Shown piece by piece: positions 31,505-42,153 of a DNA stretch of 64,000 nucleotides. Source of the DNA: an uncultured Bacteroidota bacterium (GTDB lineage Bacteria; Bacteroidota; Bacteroidia; Flavobacteriales; Flavobacteriaceae); NCBI GenBank assembly GCA_902536935.1, contig CACAZM010000002.1, positions 62,001-126,000 of the forward strand, read 5' to 3'. The notes under the pieces were generated by a model. It did no database searches and was not told the DNA's origin. It was given only the letters and a program-made list of their open reading frames with translations. The position numbers were made by a program, and so were the translations under genes. How positions within the stretch are numbered: position 1 is the first letter of the stretch; every line of letters begins with the position of its first letter.

Positions 31505-32251
31505 CTATCTCTTATTCGCCTGAGCAATATACTCGTCAAGGGCTTTTGTCATCGACGGGTTGGCAGGTGTTGGTGCCAGGATATCTATGCGTAGATCGGC
31601 AGCTTCGGCAGCTTTAACGGTGCTATTTCCAAAGACTGCAATGCGCGTGTTGTTTTGCTGAAAGTCTGGAAAGTTGTGAAACAAAGACTCGATCCCAGAT
31701 GGGCTAAAAAATACAAGAATATCATAATAGACATCATGTAAATCAGACAAGTCACTGATTACAGTGTTATAAAACACACCTTTAGTCCAGTTTACTCCAA
31801 GGTTGTCGAGCGCCTCAGGAACATTTGCTTTTAGCACGTCCGAACAAGGAAGTAGATAGCTTTCATTTTTGTGTTTGTTCATCAGCTCAATCAAATCTTT
31901 GAAAGTCCGAGTGCCGACATAGACTTTTCGCTTGCGATAGACCACATATTTCTGCAAGTAGTAAGCGACTGCCTCTGACTGGCAAAAGTATTTGAGGGTA
32001 GAAGGAATGGGAAAGCGCATTTCTTCTGCAAGTCTAAAAAAATGATCGATAGCGTTACGGCTTGTTAAAATAATGGCCGAAAACTTACTAAGATCAATTT
32101 TTTGTTTACGTACCTCTCTAGCAGGCACACCCTCTACATGAATAAATGGTCTAAAATCAATCGCAACTTTTCGCTTTTCTACAAGTTGATTATAAGGCGA
32201 ATTTTCAATCGCTGGCTCGGGCTGTGAAACAAGTATCGTTTTTACTTTCAT
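31505..32251 (-). CDS. hemD: Uroporphyrinogen-III synthase
   Basis: MKVKTILVSQPEP..; AIILTSRNAIDHFF; VFFSPSGIESLFHNFP. Confidence 0.88.
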   Translation of the reverse strand: MKVKTILVSQPEPAIENSPYNQLVEKRKVAIDFRPFIHVEGVPAREVRKQKIDLSKFSAIILTSRNAIDHFFRLAEEMRFPIPSTLKYFCQSEAVAYYLQKYVVYRKRKVYVGTRTFKDLIELMNKHKNESYLLPCSDVLKANVPEALDNLGVNWTKGVFYNTVISDLSDLHDVYYDILVFFSPSGIESLFHNFPDFQQNNTRIAVFGNSTVKAAEAADLRIDILAPTPANPSMTKALDEYIAQANKR

Positions 32252-32260
32252 AGAAACGTA

Positions 32261-32929
32261 TTATGCGTTGGTTTGATTGATCAGCTCGAATAAAACCCAA
32301 AGGGATCCAATTTCGAGGGTGCAAATATATAAAATAAATAGCACTATTTTTTTACGTATAAGCTGCCAATAGGGGTTCGCAAAGAACAGATAACCAACGA
32401 TATAATACAAAAGATATATCCCCCCGGAAATGGCCCAGTAAATCATATTGTTTATAGGTGGATAGTGAGATATTATGATAAAAATTAACAATAAAAATGC
32501 ACCTTTTGTTTTGAGCAGACTTCTTCGAAAGATTACTTGGAGAAGCAAGCGCCTTGAACGCCAAAGTAATCCAATCATCATTTCAAGGACAAACTTAATC
32601 AGGGTGTAGCCAAGCCATGACAAAATAACCACATAAATAGGAGTGATGGACGCATCGATCAGCTCACTTTGAACCAAAAGCATGAAGGAAAAATACCCAA
32701 ATACCAACCCACGAAATACAAAAGCAATGGCATCTTGAAAATTTATATTTTCGGGCGGTGCATCAATTTTTTTGGTCGATGGAATATCTGTGTGACTGAT
32801 TCGTGTGATTGAAAAAAATAAACTTTGGTCTATGAGTTTGATAATCAATAAAATAGACGATAGTAACAGACTATACCACATCCCAGTCGAGTCATGAAAG
32901 CTATTTCGTAATAAAGCAATTTCGTTCAC
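32261..32929 (-). CDS. DUF4271-type membrane protein
   Basis: Multi-TM protein; conserved neighbour of hemD in Flavobacteriia (from general knowledge). Confidence 0.75.
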   Translation of the reverse strand: MNEIALLRNSFHDSTGMWYSLLLSSILLIIKLIDQSLFFSITRISHTDIPSTKKIDAPPENINFQDAIAFVFRGLVFGYFSFMLLVQSELIDASITPIYVVILSWLGYTLIKFVLEMMIGLLWRSRRLLLQVIFRRSLLKTKGAFLLLIFIIISHYPPINNMIYWAISGGIYLLYYIVGYLFFANPYWQLIRKKIVLFILYICTLEIGSLWVLFELINQTNA

Positions 32930-32996
32930 AGTGCAAAAGTAAACAATGATAGGGGAACAAGAACGTCGAATTCCCTACTTTTGTAAATAGAGTGTA

Positions 32997-33719
32997 ATGA
33001 AGAAAAATCTAGTTATTGTTCCTACCTACAATGAGGCCGAAAATATCGAGGAGTTAGTTTCTGCCGTCATGGGGCTAGAGTGCCCTTTCGAAATGTTGGT
33101 TGTGGATGACAATTCACCTGATGGAACGGCTGGACTAGTCGAAGCATTACAATTAAAATTTCAGGGTCGTTTACATCTCCTAAAACGACCCTTTAAGGAG
33201 GGCTTGGGCCCTGCCTATTTGGAGGCCTTCCGATGGGCGTTGGATTACGATTATGATTTCATTTTTGAAATGGACGCTGATTTTTCACATGACCCCTACG
33301 ATTTGCTCAAATTGCAGGAAACACTTCAGGATAAAGGGGAAGACGTTGTGGTGGGTTCTCGATATGTTCGTGGAATTCAAGTTGTCAACTGGCCTTTATC
33401 TCGAATTTTATTGTCCTATTTTGCGTCTTTGTATGTTCGTTTCATTACAAGAATGCCAGTAAAAGATACTACAGCTGGTTTTGTGGGTTACAAAAAAGAT
33501 GTCATACAAGCTATAATAGAAGAAAGTATTCGTTTTACAGGATATGCCTTTCAGATTGAAATGAAATTTAAAGCGTGGGTCAAGGGTTTTCGAATGACCG
33601 AGATTCCGATCGTCTTTACCGATCGTGCTCGAGGTACTTCAAAAATGAATCGTTCAATTATCAGTGAAGCCATTTTTGGTATAATTTTGATGAAAATAAA
33701 AAGTTTGTATGCCAAATAA
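32997..33719 (+). CDS. Polyprenol monophosphomannose synthase-like glycosyltransferase (GT2)
   Basis: NLVIVPTYNEAENIEELV; LVVDDNSPDGTA; DADFSHDP; VGSRYVRG. Confidence 0.93.
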   Translation: MKKNLVIVPTYNEAENIEELVSAVMGLECPFEMLVVDDNSPDGTAGLVEALQLKFQGRLHLLKRPFKEGLGPAYLEAFRWALDYDYDFIFEMDADFSHDPYDLLKLQETLQDKGEDVVVGSRYVRGIQVVNWPLSRILLSYFASLYVRFITRMPVKDTTAGFVGYKKDVIQAIIEESIRFTGYAFQIEMKFKAWVKGFRMTEIPIVFTDRARGTSKMNRSIISEAIFGIILMKIKSLYAK

Positions 33720-35052
33720 TCAAACGCTATTAATTAGACAAGCTAAAGTGGTGAATGAGGGACAAATAAAAACCCTTGATATTTTGGTTGAAGGGTCGTT
33801 TATAGCAGAGATATCCCCTCACATCGAGTCAAGCGCAGACACTGAAATCCATGCTGAGGGGAAAATGTTGATTCCGGGGCTTATTGATGATCAGGTTCAT
33901 TTCCGTGAACCAGGACTAACCTATAAGGGATCAATAGAAACCGAAAGCCGCGCTGCGGTTGCTGGAGGGATTACAACTTTTTTTGAAATGCCTAATACCA
34001 ACCCAGAAACTACGACTCGGGCGGAATTTGAAAATAAAATCGAAATTGCCAAGCAAAGTTCTTGGGCCAACTATGGATTTAAGTTTGGAGGTACCAACGA
34101 CAACCTCAATGAAGTACTGGCTGTTGATCCTTGTCGTGTTCCAGGAATTAAACTCTTTTTGGGTTCTTCGACAGGTAATATGCTGGTGAACAACCCTGAA
34201 GTCTTGTATAGTATTTTTTCAAATACCAAGCTTCCGATTTCTGTTCATTGTGAAGATGAACAAATAATACGTAAGAACATGGCAACTTTCACGGAGAAAT
34301 ACGGGGAAGAGATTCCCATGTCTTGTCACCCACAGATTCGATCGGAGGAAGCATGTTATGAATCGTCCTCCACTGCTATAGCACTGGCCAAAGAAACAGG
34401 CGCAAGACTACATGTTTTTCACTTGTCGACAGCTAAAGAAACAGAGCTATTTGAAAGTAACCCAGCTGTAGAATCAAAAACAATCACATCAGAAGTTTGT
34501 ATTCATCATCTTTGGTTTTCCGATGAAGATTATGCCGATAAGGGTAGTTTAATTAAGTGGAATCCAGCGGTAAAAACCGCGCAAGATCGTGCAAGACTTT
34601 GGGAAGCGCTCATCGACGATCGTATCGATATTATTGCCACCGATCACGCACCCCACACCATAGATGAAAAAATGAATCCCTATAGCAAAGCACCTTCAGG
34701 TGGGCCGATGGTGCAGCATGCATTGTCTGTGCTATTGGAGTGTCATTTACAAGGAAAAATTTCAATCGAGAAAATTGTCGAAAAAATGTCTCACAACCCC
34801 GCAAAGTTATTTGACATCGACCGACGTGGGTTTTTACGAGAAGGGTATTATGCTGACTTGGTTTTAGTGGACATGCATGCCCCATACACTGTTTCTAAAG
34901 ATAATATCCTTTATAAATGTGGGTGGTCTCCGCTTGAGGGGCAAAACTTTAGATCGCAGGTGACCCATACAATTATTAATGGATCTTTGGTGTATGACCA
35001 AGGTAGGTTTTCTAATAAAAAAGTGGCAATGCCGGTAGAATTTATAAGATGA
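33709..35052 (+). CDS. pyrC: Dihydroorotase
   Basis: GLIDDQVHFREPGLTYKGSIETESRAAVAGGITTFFEMPNT; IIATDHAPHT. Confidence 0.94.
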   Translation: MPNNQTLLIRQAKVVNEGQIKTLDILVEGSFIAEISPHIESSADTEIHAEGKMLIPGLIDDQVHFREPGLTYKGSIETESRAAVAGGITTFFEMPNTNPETTTRAEFENKIEIAKQSSWANYGFKFGGTNDNLNEVLAVDPCRVPGIKLFLGSSTGNMLVNNPEVLYSIFSNTKLPISVHCEDEQIIRKNMATFTEKYGEEIPMSCHPQIRSEEACYESSSTAIALAKETGARLHVFHLSTAKETELFESNPAVESKTITSEVCIHHLWFSDEDYADKGSLIKWNPAVKTAQDRARLWEALIDDRIDIIATDHAPHTIDEKMNPYSKAPSGGPMVQHALSVLLECHLQGKISIEKIVEKMSHNPAKLFDIDRRGFLREGYYADLVLVDMHAPYTVSKDNILYKCGWSPLEGQNFRSQVTHTIINGSLVYDQGRFSNKKVAMPVEFIR

Positions 35053-35450
35053 AAAAAGCAATTTTTTTCTTGTTTATGATTCTATTGTCCTGTGCCCAGG
35101 TGGTGGAGGTTCCACCCGAAAATTTGATTGGTGAAGAGAGAATGGCTAACTTAATTTTTGAGCTTGCTGTTTTGGATGCTGCTAAAGGATTTATTCCCAA
35201 AGATCAAAAAGATAGAATCGTTTTGAATGCAGACTCTTTTTATCAGTTTCACGAAATTGATAGCATACAGTTTACAATCAGTAATGCCTATTATGCTAAG
35301 CATCCGAAAGCATACTTGCGTATTGTCAGTATTGCACAGATAAAACTCCAAGAATTTGAAAAAAACATACAAGAAATAGAGACTAAGATGTTAACGATCG
35401 ACTCGATAGACATCAAATTAAAAAACCAGAAAAAAAATAGCACTAAGTAG
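35049..35450 (+). CDS. DUF4296-type lipoprotein
   Basis: Lipoprotein signal LLSCAQ; VPPENLIGEERMANLIFELAVLDAAKG. Confidence 0.8.
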   Translation: MKKAIFFLFMILLSCAQVVEVPPENLIGEERMANLIFELAVLDAAKGFIPKDQKDRIVLNADSFYQFHEIDSIQFTISNAYYAKHPKAYLRIVSIAQIKLQEFEKNIQEIETKMLTIDSIDIKLKNQKKNSTK

Positions 35451-35480
35451 GGGATTCTTTTTAGATCATCAATTAGATCT

Positions 35481-35488
35481 TATATTTG
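35481..35488 (+). promoter_or_regulatory. Candidate -7 element TATATTTG upstream of tyrS
   Basis: TAnnTTTG match about 16 nt before the ATG. Confidence 0.35.
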
Positions 35489-35503
35489 TGTAACGTAAAA
35501 TAA

Positions 35504-36799
35504 ATGACAAGAAACTTTGTAGCAGAATTAGCGTGGAGAGGGCTGGTACATGATATCATGCCAGAAACGGAAAAGGTTTTAAATGAAAATCCAACTTCTG
35601 GTTACATTGGTTTTGACCCAACTTCTGACTCTTTACATATTGGAAGTTTGGTTCAGATAATGATTTTGATGCATTTTCAACGTGCAGGACACAGCCCGAT
35701 TGCATTGATTGGCGGTGCTACTGGTATGATTGGAGACCCATCTGGGAAATCACAAGAACGTAATTTGCTGGATCAAGTAATTCTTGAAAAAAACATTAAA
35801 GGGATTGAAAATCAGCTTAGTAGGTTTTTGGATTTTAATGAAAGTTCTCCAAATGCAGCGAAGTTGGTCAACAATTACGATTGGATGTCTAGTTTTTCTT
35901 TGATTGAATTCGCACGAGATATTGGTAAGCATTTGACAGTGAATTATATGATGGCCAAAGATTCGGTCAAAAAACGCTTGATTAGCGATGCTAAAGAGGG
36001 CATGTCCTTTACCGAGTTTAGTTATCAACTTATTCAGGGTTATGATTTTCTACATCTTTATGAGCATCACAACTGCTTATTACAAATGGGAGGAAGTGAC
36101 CAATGGGGAAATATCACCACAGGTACAGAGTTGGTACGTCGAAAGGCGGGAGGCAAGGCCTACGCCCTGACTTGCCCTTTGATCACAAAGGCCGACGGAA
36201 CCAAGTTTGGAAAAACTGAAAGTGGGAACGTCTGGTTGGACAAGACCAAAACCTCTCCATATAAGTTCTACCAGTACTGGCTTAACACATCTGATGAAGA
36301 TGCAGAGTCCTATATCAAAATTTTTACTTTTTTGGATCAAAAGACCATTATCGATCTGATTACACAACACAAAGAAGTACCACATTTACGCCAACTTCAA
36401 AGAACTCTTGCAGATGAAGTGACTCGTATGGTGCACTCCGAAGAAGAAAGAGTTATGGCGGTTCAGGCTTCGGAAATCCTTTTTGGAAAGGCAACTTCAT
36501 CTGCTTTAAAGCAAATTGATGAAGCAACTTTTTTGGATGTTTTTGAGGGTGTTCCGCAAGCCAGCTTGCCCAAGTCAACACTTACAGAGGGAATCACAGC
36601 GATTGATCTACTTGCGTCATCTACAGGTTTTTTGTCTTCCAACGCCGAAGCCAGACGTGCACTTAAAGAAAATTCGATTTCGGTCAATAAGGAAAAAATA
36701 AAGGAATCTTTTACTGCGCAACATACCGATTTGATTTGTGATCGTTATTTACTTCTCCAGCGAGGAAAAAAGAACTATTTTTTAGTGTTGTTTAACTAA
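35504..36799 (+). CDS. tyrS: Tyrosyl-tRNA synthetase
   Basis: [33 protein letters not shown]-terminal S4 domain. Confidence 0.97.
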   Translation: MTRNFVAELAWRGLVHDIMPETEKVLNENPTSGYIGFDPTSDSLHIGSLVQIMILMHFQRAGHSPIALIGGATGMIGDPSGKSQERNLLDQVILEKNIKGIENQLSRFLDFNESSPNAAKLVNNYDWMSSFSLIEFARDIGKHLTVNYMMAKDSVKKRLISDAKEGMSFTEFSYQLIQGYDFLHLYEHHNCLLQMGGSDQWGNITTGTELVRRKAGGKAYALTCPLITKADGTKFGKTESGNVWLDKTKTSPYKFYQYWLNTSDEDAESYIKIFTFLDQKTIIDLITQHKEVPHLRQLQRTLADEVTRMVHSEEERVMAVQASEILFGKATSSALKQIDEATFLDVFEGVPQASLPKSTLTEGITAIDLLASSTGFLSSNAEARRALKENSISVNKEKIKESFTAQHTDLICDRYLLLQRGKKNYFLVLFN

Positions 36800-37757
36800 C
36801 CATTAGGTTGCATCCACGGATATCACTGGTATCTACCCTTCCCAGAACCTCAAAAGACCCATCTTCATACACTTTTGCCAAGTCATCGGTAGCGATAAAT
36901 GCACAGGAATTTTTGTTGGCAAGGTCAATGATGTTCAAGCAGCCCGTTCCATTCTCTTGTACTCCCATGGGGTTGTTTGGATGGCGAACAAAGACCTTCA
37001 TCCAAGGTGGGCAGTGAAATATACCACCCGTTTTGGCGTAGGCTTGCGATAGAAGTTCTGTCATCCCAAATTCTGATTGAATCTCTTTAACACCAAGATT
37101 ACACTTAAGTTGTGAGTGTAATTCGTCGCGTACTATCTCTTTTCGACGCCCTTTCATACCTCCAGTTTCCATGACAATCGTATGAGACAAGGAAGAGGGG
37201 AATTGCTCTGCAAAATCTAGTAAAGCAAAACTCACACCCAACAAAAAGGTTTTTTTGTGATTGTTCTCACGCTGTTTTAACAACTCATGCAACTTTTGGT
37301 GGTCATCAAGATAAAAACCACTATCTGAGCAATCTGATAGTTCTATTAATTTTCGCATCATAAAGACCAAAGATGAATTGGGTTTTTCTAAATACCCGGG
37401 CAGTAAACCAATGATTGCAAACTGCTTGGGATTTCCGTAAAACAACTCAAAGCAATGGACAAAACTTTGTTCATAGGTTTGAATATCTGCTATGTGATGT
37501 GAACTTGTCGCTCCTCTGGTTCCACTGCTTTCAAAAATATGGGAGCAGTGTGGTGTTCCTGTGAGAACTTTGTGTGTTTTAAAAAAAGAAATCGGTAAAA
37601 ATGGAATTTGAACCAGAGATTCGCAATCACTAGGATTACGATTTGTGAGGTCACAAAACGAACGGTAGATCTTATTGTGTTTAAACTGTTCCTCATAGCA
37701 ATTAATTGCCTGTACGTGAAAGCTAATGGAAGATTCGTAAAAAGATAGCTTGTTCAT
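36792..37757 (-). CDS. LuxE/PaaK-like acyl-protein synthetase family protein
   Basis: [59 protein letters not shown]. Confidence 0.85.
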   Translation of the reverse strand: MNKLSFYESSISFHVQAINCYEEQFKHNKIYRSFCDLTNRNPSDCESLVQIPFLPISFFKTHKVLTGTPHCSHIFESSGTRGATSSHHIADIQTYEQSFVHCFELFYGNPKQFAIIGLLPGYLEKPNSSLVFMMRKLIELSDCSDSGFYLDDHQKLHELLKQRENNHKKTFLLGVSFALLDFAEQFPSSLSHTIVMETGGMKGRRKEIVRDELHSQLKCNLGVKEIQSEFGMTELLSQAYAKTGGIFHCPPWMKVFVRHPNNPMGVQENGTGCLNIIDLANKNSCAFIATDDLAKVYEDGSFEVLGRVDTSDIRGCNLMVS

Positions 37758-37849
37758 AAATCGATTTCAAAGTTACATTATTAACATTAAGCTAATATTT
37801 GACCACATTATTCAACCATAATTTTTATACATTTGAGTTTTGGCAAAAC

Positions 37850-38536
37850 ATGGATAATAAAAGTATTAAGATTTTACTTGTTGATGATGAACCCGATATC
37901 TTAGAGTTCATGAGTTATAACCTTTCAAACGAAGGTTATAAAGTTTTCACAGCAACCGATGGAGTAGAGGCTGTTGAAAAAGCCAAAAGCAAATCTCCTC
38001 ACCTTGTATTGCTCGATGTAATGATGCCTAAAATGGATGGGATTGAAGCGTGTGAGAATCTGCGTAAATTACCCAAGTTGGGTGAAAAGATAATCATTGT
38101 TTTTCTGACGGCAAGAAGTGAAGACTACACACAGGTTGCTGGTCTAGAAGCAGGTGCAGATGATTATATTACTAAACCTATAAAGGTCAAAGTTCTTATC
38201 AGTAAGGTCAAGTCGCTTTTGCGTCGTATGCAGGATGGAGCTGTTAGTGACAGTCTAATCGAAGTGGGGAGTCTTGTAGTGGATCGCGAGGAATACAAAA
38301 TCACCTATAACGGTCATGAAAAAATCCTGCCCAGAAAAGAATTTGAACTCCTTTCTCTTTTGGCGAGTAAGCCAAATAAAGTTTTTAAACGCGAAGTCAT
38401 ACTCGATCGTGTTTGGGGCAATGAGGTCATTGTTGGCGGACGAACAATCGATGTGCATATCCGAAAACTAAGAGAAAAAATTGGTAACCGGCACTTTGTT
38501 ACCGTCAAGGGTGTTGGTTATAAATACGTGATTTAA
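37850..38536 (+). CDS. OmpR/PhoB-family response regulator
   Basis: KILLVDDEPDILEFMSYNL; VLLDVMMPKMDGIEACE; winged-helix C-terminus. Confidence 0.96.
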   Translation: MDNKSIKILLVDDEPDILEFMSYNLSNEGYKVFTATDGVEAVEKAKSKSPHLVLLDVMMPKMDGIEACENLRKLPKLGEKIIIVFLTARSEDYTQVAGLEAGADDYITKPIKVKVLISKVKSLLRRMQDGAVSDSLIEVGSLVVDREEYKITYNGHEKILPRKEFELLSLLASKPNKVFKREVILDRVWGNEVIVGGRTIDVHIRKLREKIGNRHFVTVKGVGYKYVI

Positions 38537-38547
38537 ACAGATACCTT

Positions 38548-39636
38548 GTGCTTAAAAAAAGAAGGAATACACTTGCCATTGTTTATGCTATCGCATGCCT
38601 TTTCATTGTTGTATTCAACGTTTCGTTGATAGTGTATTTTTTATTTGCGCAAAATCCATTTTCAGCTAATATCTTGGTGATGTCAATCGGATTGGGTGTT
38701 TTTTTTTCCCTCACTATGTTCATCTGGCTAAACAGGCAGATTAACCAAATGTTAGATGCCTACCTCAAAAACCTTTACGCAGATTTTGCTGCAGAAAATG
38801 AAGCGCTAAATTTTAATAGTTCACTATTTGATTTGGGTGAGTTGGAGGAGAAAGTCAAAGAGATTGTAGCTAAACGTATTACAGAAATCAAAACGCTTAA
38901 AAGCCAAGATACATTTCGCAAGGAATTTTTAGGAAATGTAGCTCACGAACTCAAAACACCACTGTTTACCGTTCAAGGCTATATATCAACCCTCTTAGAT
39001 GGCGGATTGTCAGATGAAAAAGTCAATAAAAAATACCTTAACAGAGCAAACAAAGGGGTTGATCGACTTCTTTACATCGTCAAAGATCTCGATTTGCTCA
39101 CACAGCTAGAAACAGAAACGACTGCACTTGTGATGTCAGATTTTGATATTGTGGAGCACGTCCGAAATGTATTTGAATTGCTGGAAATTCGAGCATCGAA
39201 ATCCAATATATCGCTTGAGTTTGATAAAGATTATCTTTTCCCAATCGATGTAAATGCAGATCAAGAAAGAATCCAACAAGTCTTTACAAACTTGATTGTG
39301 AATTCTATAAAGTACGGAAAGAAAAAGGGTACAACCGAAATCCGATTCGAAGATATCGATGAGGATAAAATCAAAGTTCATATTGCTGACAACGGATTGG
39401 GAATCTCTGAAGAACACCTTCCACGCTTATTTGAACGCTTTTATCGTGTTGATAAAAGCGGTAGCCGTAAAGAAGGGGGGACTGGCCTAGGGCTCTCAAT
39501 TGTTAAGCACATTGTCGAAGCCCATCAACAGGAATTGCTGGTGGAAAGTCGAGTTGATATTGGTTCTCAATTTTCTTTTACTTTACATAAGGCTAACAAA
39601 AATGCCGATAGAATAGCCGAAATCGATGGGAAGTAA
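38548..39636 (+). CDS. Sensor histidine kinase
   Basis: Two TM segments; GNVAHELKTPLFTVQGYI H-box; IADNGLGISEEHLPRLFERFYRVDKSGSRKEGGTGLGLSIVKHIV; GTG start. Confidence 0.96.
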   Translation: MLKKRRNTLAIVYAIACLFIVVFNVSLIVYFLFAQNPFSANILVMSIGLGVFFSLTMFIWLNRQINQMLDAYLKNLYADFAAENEALNFNSSLFDLGELEEKVKEIVAKRITEIKTLKSQDTFRKEFLGNVAHELKTPLFTVQGYISTLLDGGLSDEKVNKKYLNRANKGVDRLLYIVKDLDLLTQLETETTALVMSDFDIVEHVRNVFELLEIRASKSNISLEFDKDYLFPIDVNADQERIQQVFTNLIVNSIKYGKKKGTTEIRFEDIDEDKIKVHIADNGLGISEEHLPRLFERFYRVDKSGSRKEGGTGLGLSIVKHIVEAHQQELLVESRVDIGSQFSFTLHKANKNADRIAEIDGK

Positions 39637-40309
39637 AAACAAACTGAAACGCTTTCAAGAGAATGAGACCTTACCCAATGTGATTCAACCCACTAGGGAG
39701 TCGCTTATCAAGGGATCATTTGCCCATACAGGGCATTGGAAACAATATTTTGGAAATGACAATTCAATCATTGTTGAGTTGGGTTGTGGGAAGGGTGAAT
39801 ATACTGTGGAACTAGCTCGACAAAATCCAGATTGTAACTACATCGGAATTGATATTAAAGGAGCTCGACTTTGGAGAGGAGCAAAAACAGCACATAAAGA
39901 ACAGCTCTATAATGTGGCATTTATCCGAACACAAATTGAGCTTATCGAGCAGGTTTTTGCCCATGATGAGGTATCTGAAATTTGGTTGACGTTTCCTGAC
40001 CCACAGCTGAAATTCAAACGGACAAAGCATAGGTTGACAAACCCCGATTTTTTATTGAAATACCAACGAATTCTTTACTCCAAAGGGATTGTACATCTCA
40101 AATCCGATAGCGCTTTCTTACATGGATATACTCTCGGGGTTTTGGACGGTATGGGCATCCGACCACAAATGGCACATCACGACGTCTACAATTATGTACA
40201 TGCCCCAGCGGAGGTGGTTTCCATTCAAACCTTTTATGAGCAGCAGTATTTGGCACAGCAAATCCCAATAACTTACTTAAAATTTAGTTATGAAAAATAC
40301 CTCAGATAA
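39626..40309 (+). CDS. trmB: tRNA (guanine-N7-)-methyltransferase
   Basis: IVELGCGKGEYTVELARQNPDCNYIGIDIKGARLWRGAK; IWLTFPDPQLKFKRTKHRLTNP. Confidence 0.95.
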   Translation: MGSKNKLKRFQENETLPNVIQPTRESLIKGSFAHTGHWKQYFGNDNSIIVELGCGKGEYTVELARQNPDCNYIGIDIKGARLWRGAKTAHKEQLYNVAFIRTQIELIEQVFAHDEVSEIWLTFPDPQLKFKRTKHRLTNPDFLLKYQRILYSKGIVHLKSDSAFLHGYTLGVLDGMGIRPQMAHHDVYNYVHAPAEVVSIQTFYEQQYLAQQIPITYLKFSYEKYLR

Positions 40310-40628
40310 AACAGATTTTTTTGATCGTGTATACGATGTTGTTCGTCAAATTCCAGAAGGGAGGGTTACTAGCTATGGCGCAATCGCATGCCATTTGGGC
40401 ATGCGCCGATCGGCGCGTATGGTTGGTTGGGCAATGAATGCAGCCCATTCAAAACCCGATGTACCAGCACATCGTGTGTTGAATCGCAATGGCTTACTTA
40501 CTGGAAAACATCATTTTGGAGGGCCGAGAGTGATGCAGCAGTTGTTGGAGAATGAGGGGCATAAAATCGAAGACGATCAAATTACCCATTTTAAGCAAAT
40601 CTTTTGGGATCCGGCAAACCCTATGTAA
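40290..40628 (+). CDS. MGMT-fold alkyltransferase-like protein lacking the acceptor Cys (ATL)
   Basis: VRQIPEGRVTSYGAIACHLGMRRSARMVGWAMNAA; VPAHRVLNRNGLLTGKHHF, with PAHR where MGMT/Ogt has PCHR. Confidence 0.9.
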   Translation: MKNTSDKTDFFDRVYDVVRQIPEGRVTSYGAIACHLGMRRSARMVGWAMNAAHSKPDVPAHRVLNRNGLLTGKHHFGGPRVMQQLLENEGHKIEDDQITHFKQIFWDPANPM

Positions 40629-41809
40629 GTTGCTGTCTTTGTGCTATATTTGCAATTTTAAATCATTTTAAAAAAGAAATCCTGAAAAAGCCCGTAGTCG
40701 AATCTCTGGTCAAAGCCATCACACTCCCTGGGTCTTCCCAAACCATAGGGGATGCTAACGCGTTGACTAATGTGCAACTCATCGGAAAAGAGATTGTTAT
40801 CGACTTGGCTCTAGCAAGCCCTAGCTTACAGTCACGCAAAAAAATTGAGTCCCATGTCGGATCAGTATTACATGACAAAATTAGAGAGGATTATACCTTT
40901 CAAGTCCATGTGACCCATCAAAAATCTCCTACTGCGGTACAACCCAATATAATCAAAGGCAAAGCTTTAAAAGGCGTCCAAAATATCCTTGCGATTGCGT
41001 CTGGAAAAGGTGGGGTAGGGAAATCTACATTGACAGCTAATTTGGCAGTCACCCTTTCAAATATGGGTTTTAAAGTTGGTGTATTGGATGCAGATATTTA
41101 CGGACCATCGATGCCAATTATGTTTGATGTGGCTTTCGAACGCCCTTTATCTGTTCAGGTTGATGGTAAATCAAAGATGAAACCTGTGAGCAACTATGGC
41201 GTTCAAATCTTATCGATCGGATTTTTCACAAAGCCAGATCAAGCTGTGATATGGCGTGGACCGATGGCATCAAAAGCACTCAGCCAAATGATTTTCGACG
41301 CGCATTGGGGTGAGCTTGATTTTTTATTAATTGACTTACCGCCTGGAACAGGTGATATTCACCTGAGTATTTTACAAGCTCTTCCAGTGACTGGAGCTGT
41401 GGTGGTGAGCACACCACAAGCGGTAGCCCTTGCCGATGCCAAAAAAGGGGTTGCCATGTTCCAGCAAGATTCGATTCAGGTTCCTGTTTTGGGGATTGTA
41501 GAGAATATGTCCTACTTTACCCCAGAGGAATTACCAGAGAATAAATATTACATTTTTGGAAGAGATGGCGCCAAATATCTAGCAGAAGAGGTCGGGGTGC
41601 CTTTTTTAGGTGATTTACCACTTGTGCAAAGTCTTCGTGAAGCTGGAGACATAGGAAGACCAGCTGTGTTGCAAGGCAGTACAGCTGAAGACGCATTTAC
41701 AAGCATCACACAATCACTAATTACAGAATTGGTACAACGAAACAAAGAATTACCCCCAACCGAAATTGTGAAGATCACCACTATGGCTGGATGTTCAGCA
41801 GTTTCCTAA
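40604..41809 (+). CDS. Mrp/NBP35-family Fe-S carrier ATPase
   Basis: ILAIASGKGGVGKSTLTANLAVTLSNMGFKVGVLDADIYGPSMPIMF; the ORF 5' end probably precedes the true start. Confidence 0.95.
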   Translation: MGSGKPYVSCCLCAIFAILNHFKKEILKKPVVESLVKAITLPGSSQTIGDANALTNVQLIGKEIVIDLALASPSLQSRKKIESHVGSVLHDKIREDYTFQVHVTHQKSPTAVQPNIIKGKALKGVQNILAIASGKGGVGKSTLTANLAVTLSNMGFKVGVLDADIYGPSMPIMFDVAFERPLSVQVDGKSKMKPVSNYGVQILSIGFFTKPDQAVIWRGPMASKALSQMIFDAHWGELDFLLIDLPPGTGDIHLSILQALPVTGAVVVSTPQAVALADAKKGVAMFQQDSIQVPVLGIVENMSYFTPEELPENKYYIFGRDGAKYLAEEVGVPFLGDLPLVQSLREAGDIGRPAVLQGSTAEDAFTSITQSLITELVQRNKELPPTEIVKITTMAGCSAVS

Positions 41810-41813
41810 TAAA

Positions 41814-42050
41814 ATGAATATGGTAGAAGTCAAAGAACAAGTAGAACAAGCCCTAGATGAAATACGCCCCTTTCTGATAAACGATGGCGGAAACATTTCC
41901 TTAGTCGCTATTCAGGGAGATACGGTCATTGTAGAACTTGAAGGGAACTGCATTTCCTGTTCAGTTAATCAAATGACCCTGCAACTAGGAGTAGAGACTA
42001 CCATAAAAAAGCACGCTCCGCAAATCAAAAAGGTAGTCAAGGTCAACTAA
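41814..42050 (+). CDS. NifU C-terminal-domain Fe-S protein
   Basis: VEQALDEIRPFLINDGGNISLV; LEGNCISCSVNQMTLQ (CxxC). Confidence 0.93.
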   Translation: MNMVEVKEQVEQALDEIRPFLINDGGNISLVAIQGDTVIVELEGNCISCSVNQMTLQLGVETTIKKHAPQIKKVVKVN

Positions 42051-42153
42051 TTTTTTGATAATTGGTTTTTTTAAAAGCTTTTTTCATTTTTTAATGTCCA
42101 CATTCAACCAAAAAAAACCAGTTGGGACTACTATTTTATTTTAGTACAAATAA

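Noticed and set aside
37850-39636. Calling the two-component system PorX/PorY
   Set aside because: The response regulator has a DNA-binding OmpR/PhoB C-terminus, unlike PorX; domain order does not support a T9SS-specific assignment.
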